Counted from the first letter of the stretch, positions 26,363 through 33,502 are shown. The stretch is 38,437 nucleotides of DNA from Actinomycetes bacterium (GCA_023426375.1 JAFAAV010000114.1:1-38437); one strand, 5' to 3'. The notes: generated from the letters alone by a model not told the origin. Program-made: numbers and translations.

Positions 26363-26378
26363 ATACCCTAGGGGGTAC
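26363..26378. promoter_or_regulatory. CstR/CsoR-type operator 1 (cstB side)
   Basis: ATACCCTAGGGGGTAC closely matches the ATACCCC-GGGGTAT operator type of DUF156 repressors. It is an inverted copy of operator 2, 7 bases away, and overlaps the upstream side of the candidate promoter. It lies 54 bases upstream of the S9 peptidase start. Confidence 0.8.
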
Positions 26379-26407
26379 TTGCACGATACCCCCTAGGGTA
26401 TTACCGT
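26379..26407 (+). promoter_or_regulatory. Candidate promoter of the persulfide dioxygenase gene
   Basis: A -35-like TTGCAC (26379-26384) and a -10-like TACCGT (26402-26407) are separated by exactly 17 bases. Operator 2 fills that spacer. Predicted start of transcription is about 26414, leaving a ~50-base leader. Confidence 0.5.
26386..26401. promoter_or_regulatory. CstR/CsoR-type operator 2 (cstB side)
   Basis: ATACCCCCTAGGGTAT lies within the -35/-10 spacer of the candidate promoter, a position expected for repression. With operator 1 it forms a 39-base inverted repeat. Confidence 0.8.
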
Positions 26408-26467
26408 TTTGCTTAACACCTGGAGGAGCAGCAGGCTCCCCGATGTCACAATTAAGGAGTACTCCTC

Positions 26468-27874
26468 ATGCTTCTGGAACGCATATACGACGAGGACTTG
26501 GCCCAGGCGAGCTTCGTGATCGGTTGCCAAGCCAAGAAAGAGGCCATCGTGGTCGATCCACGGCGCGACCTAGACGTTTATGTAAAGATCGCGGAGAAGA
26601 ACGGCATGAAGATCGTGGGTGTGACCGAGACTCACATCCACGCAGATTTCCTCTCCGGTACTCGTGAATTGGCCTCGGCCACTGGTGCCACCATGTACGT
26701 CTCCGGAGAAGGTGGCCAGGATTGGCAGTACGAATTCGAAGCAACCCGCCTCTGTGACGGGAGCGAGATCAAACTTGGCAACATCACCATCACTGCAGTA
26801 CACACCCCCGGACACACACCCGAGCACCTCTCGTACCTCGTCACCGACGGCGCGTTCGCGGACGACCCGGGCTACATGCTCACCGGAGACTTCGTGTTCT
26901 CGGGTGACCTGGGCCGACCCGATCTGCTCGATGAGGCCGCCGGCGGTGTCGATACCCGTTTCGAGGGTGCCAAGCAGATGTTCAAGAGCCTTCGAGACAA
27001 GTTTCTGACCTTGCCGGACCTCGTGCAGGTGTTCCCCGGCCACGGCGCCGGATCTGCCTGCGGTAAGTCCCTGGGCGCTATCCCCTCCACCACCGTGGGC
27101 TATGAGCGCCGCTTCTCCTGGTGGGCCTCCTACGCGGAGAACAACGACGAACAGGGATTCATCGACGAGCTCCTCGATGGGCAGCCTGACGCACCGTTCT
27201 ACTTCGGCCGCATGAAGAACCAGAACCGCCGCGGCCCGGAGATCATGGGTGAACGCGCCCCGCTGGAAGAACTCGACAACGCGGAGGTCGCCAAGAAGCT
27301 GGAAGCCGACGAAGTCAGCTTCGTGGATACCCGTTCCGCGGACACCGTCCACAATGGCACCGTTGAAGGTGCACTGAACATTCCAGGCTCCGGCAATACC
27401 GCCACGTATGGCGCCTGGGCGGTGAACCCGGAAACGGATGATCGCCCCCTGGTCCTCTTGGCGGAAGACCAGGAGTCGGCGCAGAGCATCTGGGACCACC
27501 TGGTGCGCGTGGGCATCGACAAGGTGGCCGGATATGTGACCTCGTTCGATGGACTCCCCATTTCCAATCCTCAGGTGATCAACCCAGGAGATGTGGAATC
27601 CTTCGATGCAGCAACGCTTCTGGACGTGCGCGCGGTGAGTGAATACGACGAGGGTCACATTCCTGGCGCCACCCAGCTGCACGGTGGTCGAGTGCTGTGG
27701 AACTTGGACAAGCTCCCGCAGCACGGAACCATCGTCACGTACTGCAAGAGCGGGGCGCGTAGCTCGATCGTTGCGAACGTCCTACGCCACGCGGGCTACG
27801 ACGTGGCCGAACTCAAGGGCTCCTACGATGCTTGGACAATTCACCAGGACTCCGTCAGCAGCGCCTCTCGCTAA
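26468..27874 (+). CDS. Persulfide dioxygenase-rhodanese fusion (CstB-like)
   Basis: A 468-aa protein. The N-terminal metallo-beta-lactamase domain (1-~250) has the iron-binding motif THIHADF (His56, His58, Asp60), HTPGHTPEHL, GDFVFSGDLGRPDL and FPGHGAGSACG. Two rhodanese domains follow. The first (~265-360) lacks a catalytic Cys (VLLAEDQES); the second has YCKSGARS with Cys426. The same order is found in staphylococcal CstB, which oxidises persulfide and releases thiosulfate. The second His of the usual HxHxDH motif is Phe61. AAGGAG lies 8 bases before the ATG. The twin operators upstream and the CstR-like repressor nearby support a sulfide-stress role. No sqr or cstA gene is present here. 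Confidence 0.92.
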   Translation: MLLERIYDEDLAQASFVIGCQAKKEAIVVDPRRDLDVYVKIAEKNGMKIVGVTETHIHADFLSGTRELASATGATMYVSGEGGQDWQYEFEATRLCDGSEIKLGNITITAVHTPGHTPEHLSYLVTDGAFADDPGYMLTGDFVFSGDLGRPDLLDEAAGGVDTRFEGAKQMFKSLRDKFLTLPDLVQVFPGHGAGSACGKSLGAIPSTTVGYERRFSWWASYAENNDEQGFIDELLDGQPDAPFYFGRMKNQNRRGPEIMGERAPLEELDNAEVAKKLEADEVSFVDTRSADTVHNGTVEGALNIPGSGNTATYGAWAVNPETDDRPLVLLAEDQESAQSIWDHLVRVGIDKVAGYVTSFDGLPISNPQVINPGDVESFDAATLLDVRAVSEYDEGHIPGATQLHGGRVLWNLDKLPQHGTIVTYCKSGARSSIVANVLRHAGYDVAELKGSYDAWTIHQDSVSSASR

Positions 27875-27890
27875 GAAATCCTGACGACCG

Positions 27891-27932
27891 AGGCCGGGAG
27901 GTCCGCCCATTGCGGGTGGGCCTCCCGGCCTT
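27891..27932 (+). terminator. Terminator of the persulfide dioxygenase gene
   Basis: A GC-rich hairpin (27891-27909 with 27917-27932) with a small bulge in the left arm lies 17 bases after the stop. It is followed by TTCTGGTGTT. Confidence 0.75.
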
Positions 27933-28050
27933 CTGGTGTTCGGCTTCCCGTGGAGAACCCGCCGCCCAACGCCGTCATCATTGGCTCTGCACCATTGGCA
28001 TGCCTCCAAGTAGGCCACTGCACATTGCGCCCGAATAACCAGGTCAAGAA

Positions 28051-28097
28051 AACTCCCCGTCGAATGAGCTGAAACTTAGCTCATCCGGCGGGGAGTT
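28051..28097 (-). terminator. Terminator of the TauE/rhodanese operon
   Basis: A 20-bp stem with two wobble pairs (28051-28070 with 28078-28097) is followed on the minus strand by TTTTCTT. It lies about 50 bases beyond the TauE stop. Confidence 0.85.
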
Positions 28098-28147
28098 CAT
28101 TATCGCCAGCGATTTCCTCGAGAAAGGGGAGCTCGCACGACCGGGGG

Positions 28148-29014
28148 TCAGCCAGCGATCGCCTTAGACCTGAGGGGACAACGGGGAACGGCGAACCAGC
28201 AGACCAGCGCGGCGACAGCAGCAGCCCCGGCTGCACCCGCCACGATCAGGCCTCCCACGCCCGGCAGTTCCTGAGCGAGTACGAAGAATCCCATGACGAG
28301 CACGAAGATCCCGAACCCTTTCCGCAATGCTGCTTCCGGGATCTTTCCCACCAGCCGAGCACCAATCACTGACCCCACTATTGCGGCGGCAGTGACGGCC
28401 CCTACGAGTGCCCAGTCCAGCGAGACGGAAGTGAGATAGCCACCCAGTCCCGCGAAGGACTTCATGGCGATGACCACAAGCGAGGTTCCCACAGCAACCG
28501 GCATGGACAGGCCGCCGAGCAACGCCAGGGCCGGGACGACCAGGAAACCCCCGCCGGCCCCGACCAGGCCGGTGACCAGGCCCACCACGAGCCCCTCGAT
28601 GAGAATTTTGACGATCGGCAGATCCGTGCGCTCAGAGCTTTCCTTCTCCTTCTTTCGACCACGAATCATCACCAAGGACGTGGCCACCATCATCACGGCA
28701 AATACAATCATCAGCACCGTGCCTGGGATGTACCCGCCAGCCAGTCCCCCGAGGAACGCGCCGACCATGCTGGCAAGCCCGAAAATCAACGCGGTTCGCC
28801 ACTTCACCCGTCCCTGGCGGGCATGAGTGACAGCACTGAAGACCGAGGTCACCCCCACCACGAAGAGCGACGCCGCAATGGCCTCCTTGGGATCCAATCC
28901 GGCCACGTAGGTGAGGATCGGAACAGTGAGAATGGATCCGCCGCCACCGAGCAGCCCCAGCGAGAGTCCGATCATGATCGACAACAACAGGGTCAGTGCA
29001 ATAGTCACTGTCAT
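28148..29014 (-). CDS. TauE/SafE family sulfite/anion exporter
   Basis: A 288-aa integral membrane protein with about eight helices. It shows the family's repeated glycine-rich motifs (GLSLGLLGGGGSILTVPILTYV at the N-terminus and GLVGAGGGFLVVPAL in the second half). TauE/SafE proteins export sulfite, sulfoacetate or related organosulfur anions. Start ATG at 29014 with AGGA 7 bases upstream. It follows the rhodanese by 53 bases with an intercistronic hairpin. Its place in a CstR-type regulon suggests export of sulfite or thiosulfate formed by the dioxygenase and rhodanese (inference). Confidence 0.9.
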   Translation of the reverse strand: MTVTIALTLLLSIMIGLSLGLLGGGGSILTVPILTYVAGLDPKEAIAASLFVVGVTSVFSAVTHARQGRVKWRTALIFGLASMVGAFLGGLAGGYIPGTVLMIVFAVMMVATSLVMIRGRKKEKESSERTDLPIVKILIEGLVVGLVTGLVGAGGGFLVVPALALLGGLSMPVAVGTSLVVIAMKSFAGLGGYLTSVSLDWALVGAVTAAAIVGSVIGARLVGKIPEAALRKGFGIFVLVMGFFVLAQELPGVGGLIVAGAAGAAAVAALVCWFAVPRCPLRSKAIAG

Positions 29015-29029
29015 GAGAAGTCCTGTCCC

Positions 29030-29065
29030 CCTAAAGCTCCGCGCCTTCGAGCGCGCAGTTTTAGG
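29030..29065 (-). promoter_or_regulatory. Intercistronic hairpin between rhodanese and TauE genes
   Basis: Arms 29030-29044 and 29051-29065 pair at 13 of 15 positions around a 6-base loop. It may modulate read-through or mRNA decay within the operon. Confidence 0.5.
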
Positions 29066-29067
29066 GA

Positions 29068-29655
29068 TTACTCGGAGCGTGCCGGGATCTGCTGAATGGC
29101 CGAGGTGGCGGTGGGCTCCACCGTCGCCTTGTTCCACGGCATGGCCGACAGTGCCTTGCCCATGGCGCAGGTATTGGTGGCCGCGGAGAAGGTGAGCCCG
29201 GTGCCAATAATTCCGGCCACAGTACGCAGCTTGGGCGAAACGAACTTTCCTCCGACCAAACCGGTCAACACCAAGGAACCGGCCACCAGGCGCACCTGTC
29301 GTTCGAGATCCCAGCGAGATGCGCCGCGCACCACATCACCACCGGCATCGGCGAACCCCCAGGCACCGCCTTCAAGCACGTATGCCGATTCGAGCCCCAC
29401 CGTGGCCAGTCGTTGACGCGCTTGCTCTGCCCGAACGCCCGAGTGGCACACCAGCACAACGCGCTCTCCCAGCCGGGAAACGAGGTCTTCCGTGTGCTCG
29501 GACAGCAGGTTCAGCGGCACGTTGTAGGAGCCCTTGATGTGGAGGGACTCGAACTCGGCCGCAGACCGGACGTCAATCACCACCAGATCCTGGTGTTGCG
29601 CCATCCACTCGCGGAGGGTCTGAGGGCTGACGTCGGTGACGGTGGAAGTAGACAT
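29068..29655 (-). CDS. Rhodanese with C-terminal DUF2892 membrane segment
   Basis: A 195-aa protein. The rhodanese domain is at about 5-110, with catalytic Cys70 in VLVCHSGVRA. A C-terminal DUF2892-type hairpin follows (about 118-170; VRLVAGSLVLTGLVGG, then TVAGIIGTGLTFSAATNTCAMG), as in YgaP-type membrane rhodaneses. Such proteins move sulfane sulfur at the membrane face. ATG at 29655 with AAAGGA upstream. It is first in the minus-strand operon with the TauE gene and is divergent from the CstR-like repressor across two operators. Confidence 0.93.
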   Translation of the reverse strand: MSTSTVTDVSPQTLREWMAQHQDLVVIDVRSAAEFESLHIKGSYNVPLNLLSEHTEDLVSRLGERVVLVCHSGVRAEQARQRLATVGLESAYVLEGGAWGFADAGGDVVRGASRWDLERQVRLVAGSLVLTGLVGGKFVSPKLRTVAGIIGTGLTFSAATNTCAMGKALSAMPWNKATVEPTATSAIQQIPARSE

Positions 29656-29693
29656 GAGAGTCCTTTCGAGTAATTGATCCGAAGTGATGACGT

Positions 29694-29724
29694 CAGTATG
29701 CTTGATACCCCTAGGGGTATGCAA
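29694..29724 (-). promoter_or_regulatory. Candidate rhodanese promoter with operator in spacer
   Basis: On the minus strand TTGCAT (29724-29719) and CATACT (29699-29694 region) are separated by about 18-19 bases. The perfect operator at 29705-29720 occupies that spacer. This arrangement mirrors the dioxygenase promoter. Confidence 0.4.
29705..29720. promoter_or_regulatory. CstR/CsoR-type operator 3 (perfect palindrome)
   Basis: ATACCCCTAGGGGTAT is a perfect 16-base palindrome in the divergent spacer between the rhodanese and repressor genes. It is the best match to the DUF156 operator type in this window. Confidence 0.88.
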
Positions 29725-29740
29725 ACGCCCCCGGGGGTAT
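29725..29740. promoter_or_regulatory. CstR/CsoR-type operator 4
   Basis: ACGCCCCCGGGGGTAT keeps the C-tract/G-tract palindrome but is degenerate at the left end. It abuts a -10-like TAGAAT (29740-29745) for the repressor gene, suggesting autoregulation. Confidence 0.7.
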
Positions 29741-29774
29741 AGAATGCTTTCAAATTTCAGACTCAGGAGACCCC

Positions 29775-30032
29775 ATGGAACTTGACCCCTCAGACATCAC
29801 GCCGGCCATTAATCGACTCAAGCGAGCCCAGGGCCAACTCGCGGCGGTCATTCGCATGGCCGAAGAGGGCAAGGAGTGCAAGGACGTGGTCACCCAATTG
29901 TCTGCCGTGTCCAAAGCCCTGGACCGCGCAGGCTTCTTGATCGTCGCGAGCGGCCTCGAACAGTGCTTCAAGAACCCGGACGAAGCCATGGACAAGAAGG
30001 AAATGGAAAAGCTTTTCCTCTCCCTTGCCTAA
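29775..30032 (+). CDS. cstR: DUF156 repressor, CstR (persulfide-sensing) type
   Basis: An 85-aa all-helical repressor. The family core reads AINRLKRAQGQLAAVIRM, ECKDVVTQLSAVSKALD and LEQCF. The conserved Cys pair is Cys35 and Cys64, 29 residues apart as in staphylococcal CstR (Cys31/Cys60). The CsoR copper-ligand histidine, normally four residues before the second Cys, is replaced by Gly60. That argues for persulfide sensing by Cys-Cys crosslinking rather than Cu(I) binding. AGGAGA sits just before the ATG. It is divergent from the rhodanese/TauE operon and probably also controls the dioxygenase gene 3.3 kb away. Confidence 0.88.
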   Translation: MELDPSDITPAINRLKRAQGQLAAVIRMAEEGKECKDVVTQLSAVSKALDRAGFLIVASGLEQCFKNPDEAMDKKEMEKLFLSLA

Positions 30033-30097
30033 CGACTCGCAGTGGACTCGCCACCCTCGAACCTCACAGATGAGATGCAGGCTGCCAAGATGGCCGA

Positions 30098-30349
30098 ATG
30101 AACACGCGCCAGATTTTCGCCGCCCTCGCGAACTCCGATACTCGCGACATGCATGCCCGGGTCACCCTCGGTCAAGTCCCCGAGGCGCCCACCTCCAAGC
30201 AATCGCGGGCACTCCAGAACCTGCAACGCGCAGGCTTGATCGATACCCCCGACGGCGCATGGGATCACCCAGAACAGCCCTCTTGCCGGCACTGCGTGGA
30301 CACCGGGTACATCACGCGAACCCCGGACGGCAGCGAGTACCGCAGGTAG
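30098..30349 (+). CDS. Small winged-helix-like protein with CxxC tail
   Basis: An 83-aa protein. IFAALANSDTRDMHARVTLG, then SRALQNLQRAGLI, resembles an ArsR-type winged helix with a short recognition region. The C-terminus is CRHCVDTGYITRTPDGSEYRR, with one CxxC. It is shorter than typical ArsR regulators, so it may be truncated or a distinct small family. It starts 65 bases after the cstR stop on the same strand; co-transcription is possible. AAGATGG lies a few bases before the ATG. Not recognised further. Confidence 0.6.
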   Translation: MNTRQIFAALANSDTRDMHARVTLGQVPEAPTSKQSRALQNLQRAGLIDTPDGAWDHPEQPSCRHCVDTGYITRTPDGSEYRR

Positions 30350-30613
30350 AAACCGGGCTCACTCGCGTTAGCAGTTATTCATTTCAATTGGTGTCATGTG
30401 TGATTAATGTGCATTTCACGCGGATGCCTGAATCCCACTAGTTAATGCATGGGTGGTTTATCGGCCACCCAATTACGAAACACTCTTCACGGACCGCGGA
30501 CCCTCGAGATGCCCGTCACAGCAAGGAAAGGCTCCCCTTGGTAGACAATTAGAGAACATGGGACTTCGCTAATTTAATTACGTCAGAATTGTTTGACCTA
30601 AGGTTCAACTTAC
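30350..30613. other. AT-rich non-coding region upstream of DUF1540 gene
   Basis: About 260 bases with visibly lower GC than the rest of the window (for example 30371-30410 and 30565-30600). A GGGTGG/CCACCC hairpin (30451-30456 with 30465-30470) may end the preceding transcript. TTGACCTAAGGTTCAA (30593-30608) is an imperfect palindrome just upstream of the candidate promoter. No coding sequence is seen. Confidence 0.55.
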
Positions 30614-30660
30614 TTGTAAGGCGGGATTTTCGCTCGTATCTTTATAAATACGAACCGCCT
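30614..30660 (+). promoter_or_regulatory. Candidate promoter/operator of the DUF1540 gene
   Basis: TTGTAA (30614-30619) and TATCTT (30637-30642) are 17 bases apart. Nested inverted repeats overlap them: TCGTAT/ATACGA (30634-30639 with 30648-30653) spans the -10, and AGGCGG/CCGCCT (30619-30624 with 30655-30660) frames it. These could be an operator or a 5' leader hairpin. Confidence 0.45.
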
Positions 30661-30674
30661 GAGAGGAACAAATC

Positions 30675-30956
30675 ATGGCTACTTTGACCGCCGTCACCGC
30701 GTGCGCCGCCACCGCGTGCGCATACAACGACAACGGCTGCTCCGCGCCCGCCATCACCGTGGGCGGCAGCGGCTCCACTGCATCCTGCACCACTTTCATT
30801 TCCCTGGACGCTCGCGGCGGCTTGCCCACCGCCAACGGCCAGGTTGGCGCGTGCCAGCGCCTCGAGTGCAAGCACAACACCGATCTGCTGTGCACCGCGT
30901 CCTCCATCGAGATGACCGGCGACACCGCTAACTGCGCTTCCTACGAAGCCGAGTAA
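30675..30956 (+). CDS. Double DUF1540 cysteine-rich small protein
   Basis: A 93-aa protein with two DUF1540 repeats: residues 7-41 (Cys10, 15, 22, 38) and 57-93 (Cys60, 65, 73, 87). Each has the pattern C-x4-C-x6/7-C-x13/15-C. The eight cysteines suggest metal (zinc) binding; the biological role is unknown. Almost all codons end in C or G, suggesting strong expression. AGGA lies shortly before the ATG. It is monocistronic: it has its own AT-rich leader and ends in a strong terminator. Confidence 0.9.
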   Translation: MATLTAVTACAATACAYNDNGCSAPAITVGGSGSTASCTTFISLDARGGLPTANGQVGACQRLECKHNTDLLCTASSIEMTGDTANCASYEAE

Positions 30957-30974
30957 TCACTCGCTTCCGGACAC

Positions 30975-31015
30975 AACCGTGCCCGTGCGTTCTTCATGAA
31001 CGCACGGGCACGGTT
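30975..31015. terminator. Strong bidirectional terminator
   Basis: A perfect 18-bp stem (30975-30992 with 30998-31015) has a 5-base loop and is followed by TTT. It lies between the DUF1540 gene and the convergent iron-box gene. Confidence 0.92.
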
Positions 31016-31081
31016 TTTAGGTTCTGACGAGCCAGCTTGCCTGGGCGATTACTCCCCAGATTGAAGGTGACTCCGGTTCGA

Positions 31082-31933
31082 TTACTCCGAAGCGCCCACT
31101 CGAGCCCCGAACAGGGACTCCACTCGAGCCAAGAGACCACCACACTCCACCACGGACTCGCGATCGAAGGGCACGAAGAACACATGAGTGCGCTCGGCGC
31201 CGTTGCGCATGACCGTCAATCCTGTGACATCGACATCCACCACGAACTCGCGGTTCTTGGTGTGGGAGCAACCTCCGACGGAGGGTTTCTCACTCAAGAC
31301 TCGCGCCTCGACCCAGCCGTTACTGACTGCATCACACAGCGAGGCAAGATCAACAGAATCCAGGCTGGACGCAACATCCAGACCAACGGTCTCGATGTCA
31401 CCCAAGCCGGCCAGAGCGACGTCGTGATGCCGCTCGACCAGGTGCGCGAACGGAATGGCCGTGGCACCCACGCCATCGTGCAGCAGAACCCGCGAGACCC
31501 TGACGAGGCCGAGCATTCCGAAGGGCGACTCAGCCACGGCCTTGACCATCTCGGGCACGTCGTCGTACTCGAGTACATCGGAAGCGCGCTCGGAATCCAG
31601 CCACTCGAGCTGGCCAAGCATGTGCGCGCTGGCCGTGAGAATCTCCACGCGAGGTTCCGGGGAGAGCTTGGTGATGTCCATCCGAACGTCCATACGCGTG
31701 CCCGGGTTGAGCCGAACCGCGTCATCGGAGCCGGAGAACACCGTGGTCGCCACCATGAGGTCGCCACTGCCGGTCATGCCGTGCGCCAGGGCATCGAGCG
31801 TGGGCTGTCCTTCGAGCCCGTAGGCAACCAGTGCCGCGCGCCCCGCCCCCGCAAGCATTCGATGTGCCAGTGACACTGCTCGATCGTGGGTGCTGGAACC
31901 TTGAGACTGGCCACCAATCGTTCGCTCGACCAT
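31082..31933 (-). CDS. Putative iron-regulated protein, weakly HugZ/DUF2470-like
   Basis: A 283-aa soluble protein. ATG at 31933 with GAGGAA upstream. SLAHRMLAGAGRAALVAYG at the start, PGTRMDVRMDITKLSP, and LVRVSRVLLHDGVGATAIPFAHL loosely recall actinobacterial DUF2470/heme-utilisation split-barrel proteins, but I cannot confirm the family. CSHTKNREFVVDVDVTGLTVM is near the C-terminus. A DtxR/IdeR-type box 32 bases upstream of the start suggests induction under iron limitation. A role in heme or iron use is an inference from the box and weak resemblance. Confidence 0.65.
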   Translation of the reverse strand: MVERTIGGQSQGSSTHDRAVSLAHRMLAGAGRAALVAYGLEGQPTLDALAHGMTGSGDLMVATTVFSGSDDAVRLNPGTRMDVRMDITKLSPEPRVEILTASAHMLGQLEWLDSERASDVLEYDDVPEMVKAVAESPFGMLGLVRVSRVLLHDGVGATAIPFAHLVERHHDVALAGLGDIETVGLDVASSLDSVDLASLCDAVSNGWVEARVLSEKPSVGGCSHTKNREFVVDVDVTGLTVMRNGAERTHVFFVPFDRESVVECGGLLARVESLFGARVGASE

Positions 31934-31964
31934 GGCTTCCTCGCTCTCCGTGTGACTGCCAAAC

Positions 31965-31983
31965 TTAGGAAAGCCTAACCTTG
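31965..31983 (-). promoter_or_regulatory. DtxR/IdeR iron box
   Basis: TTAGGAAAGCCTAACCTTG matches the iron-box consensus TTAGGTTAGGCTAACCTAA at about 14-15 of 19 positions and keeps both core half-sites. It lies 32 bases upstream of the minus-strand gene and 127 bases upstream of the divergent lipoprotein gene. Confidence 0.7.
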
Positions 31984-32110
31984 GACTTGCTTCATGTGAA
32001 GAGCATCTCACGAAATAGATCAGGATTTAATGACTTAAATCCAGCCGATTGAGTTCGAACACGTCCTAAATGTGATTCGTGCCATGTTTTGACTGTGAAA
32101 CCATCGATCC

Positions 32111-33400
32111 ATGGGCTTCATGACGTCTCACCGGTTCCGATTCCTGACTCTCGCGGCGGCTGCCGGCCTGACCGCTGGCGGCCTGTCCGGATGCGCGAAT
32201 GAATCCGAGGATTCTGCGCAGCAAGCACCTGAGGATGCCCAATCCGCGTCCGCCCCCGAGTCTTCCCACACGCTCTCCCCCGCCGCGTCCGGGCCCGAGT
32301 GCCCGGAGGACAGTTGCATCACCATGTCCGTGACGGGTGATCTTCTCCTGCACCACGGGCTGTGGGACAACTTCGTCACGGACCCAGCTGCCCATGACGG
32401 TCAGCATTTCGATTTTGAGCCCCTCCTCGCGGGACAGCGACCGTACCTGGAGAACTCTGACATCGGCGTCTGCCATGCCGAGACTCCCGTAGCGGAGCAG
32501 GGCGGGCCTTACGCGGACTACCCGGACTTCCAGGTTCCGCCTGAGATCTTCAGCGCCGTGAAGTCGGTGGGCTATGACGCGTGCACCACCGCCAGCAACC
32601 ACACCATTGATCACGGAACCGAGAGCCTGAACCGGACGGTGGCGTCCTTGAACGAGGCCGGTTTGCAGCACACCGGATCCTACGAGTCCGAGGCAACGTC
32701 AGAAGAACCGCTACTCATTCACACCGAGGCCGGCACCGTGGCAATCGTGACGGGCACCAACAGTCTCAACAAGAAAGTGCCGGAGCACGACTGGCAGGTT
32801 GATCGCTTCCGGGACGGCGAGGATCCGACTGAAGATCCCGCTGTTGCCCAAGCAGACATCGACCGCGCCGTGGATCAGGCCAACAAAGCACGCGAGCAAG
32901 GCGCTGACGTGGTGGTGGCAGCCATGCATTCCATCATCGAATACACGGATACGGCCGATGACTTCCAAGTCCGTACCGCCCACGCACTGGCCGACTCCGG
33001 CGCCTTTGACGCCATCTACGGGCACGGATCCCACAGCGTTCAGCCCATCGAAAATCACGACGGTACCTGGATCGTCTACGGCGTGGGTAACACGGTCACG
33101 GAGACCGCCCCCATGATGCCGAGCAACAACGATGGTCTGATCGCACGGTTCCAGTTCGCGAAAACGGAGAACGGCAACTGGGACGTCAGTGACCTGTCCT
33201 GGGCCCCCAGCTCGAACACGCAGGGCGGTCAGTACGCGTGGTGCTCGACGGCCTCGGACTCGCCGAACGGGATCTGCCGTTCGGAAGCGGAAGACACTCA
33301 GAACCGCGAGCGCATCGCCCAGATCGTCAACACGCCGTCCGCGGTAGAAAATGGCCTCCGCGAATGGCTCGTCAGTGAAGACGTTCCCGTGAAGAATTAA
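32111..33400 (+). CDS. CapA-like lipoprotein (PGA_cap metallophosphatase fold)
   Basis: A 429-aa protein. The signal peptide ends in lipobox LSGC with Cys28, then an Ala/Ser/Glu-rich linker. The CapA domain starts near residue 72 with SVTGDLLLHH, followed by CHAETPV, TASNHTIDHG, AMHSIIEY and GHGSHSVQPIE. The usual CapA HWGxEY is altered to HSIIEY, while the metal-type His/Asp residues elsewhere remain. CapA-family proteins act in polyglutamate capsule export in Bacillus, but actinobacterial lipoprotein members stand alone without capBC, as here. Start is the ATG at 32111, or possibly 32120; no clear ribosome site. Confidence 0.87.
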   Translation: MGFMTSHRFRFLTLAAAAGLTAGGLSGCANESEDSAQQAPEDAQSASAPESSHTLSPAASGPECPEDSCITMSVTGDLLLHHGLWDNFVTDPAAHDGQHFDFEPLLAGQRPYLENSDIGVCHAETPVAEQGGPYADYPDFQVPPEIFSAVKSVGYDACTTASNHTIDHGTESLNRTVASLNEAGLQHTGSYESEATSEEPLLIHTEAGTVAIVTGTNSLNKKVPEHDWQVDRFRDGEDPTEDPAVAQADIDRAVDQANKAREQGADVVVAAMHSIIEYTDTADDFQVRTAHALADSGAFDAIYGHGSHSVQPIENHDGTWIVYGVGNTVTETAPMMPSNNDGLIARFQFAKTENGNWDVSDLSWAPSSNTQGGQYAWCSTASDSPNGICRSEAEDTQNRERIAQIVNTPSAVENGLREWLVSEDVPVKN

Positions 33401-33413
33401 GGCCTCCAACGTG

Positions 33414-33463
33414 AAGTGAGGGTCGTGCTGATTCCTGACTCGGAATCTGCACGACCCTCACTT
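33414..33463. terminator. Nested hairpin between CapA-like gene and gatB
   Basis: A 15-bp outer stem (33414-33428 with 33449-33463) encloses an inner GATTCC/GGAATC hairpin (33430-33435 with 33442-33447). It lies between two convergent genes. Confidence 0.8.
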
Positions 33464-33502
33464 GCGACTCGTCCGGCATAGACACACCGGCGGCAGAGGA
33501 AG

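Noticed and set aside
26363..26401. Rho-independent terminator for the inverted repeat upstream of the dioxygenase
   Set aside because: It lies upstream of two divergent genes and matches operator sequences; it is not at any gene end.
29775..30032. Copper-sensing CsoR
   Set aside because: The His of the Cys-His-Cys copper site is absent and the gene context is sulfur metabolism, so CstR is the better call.
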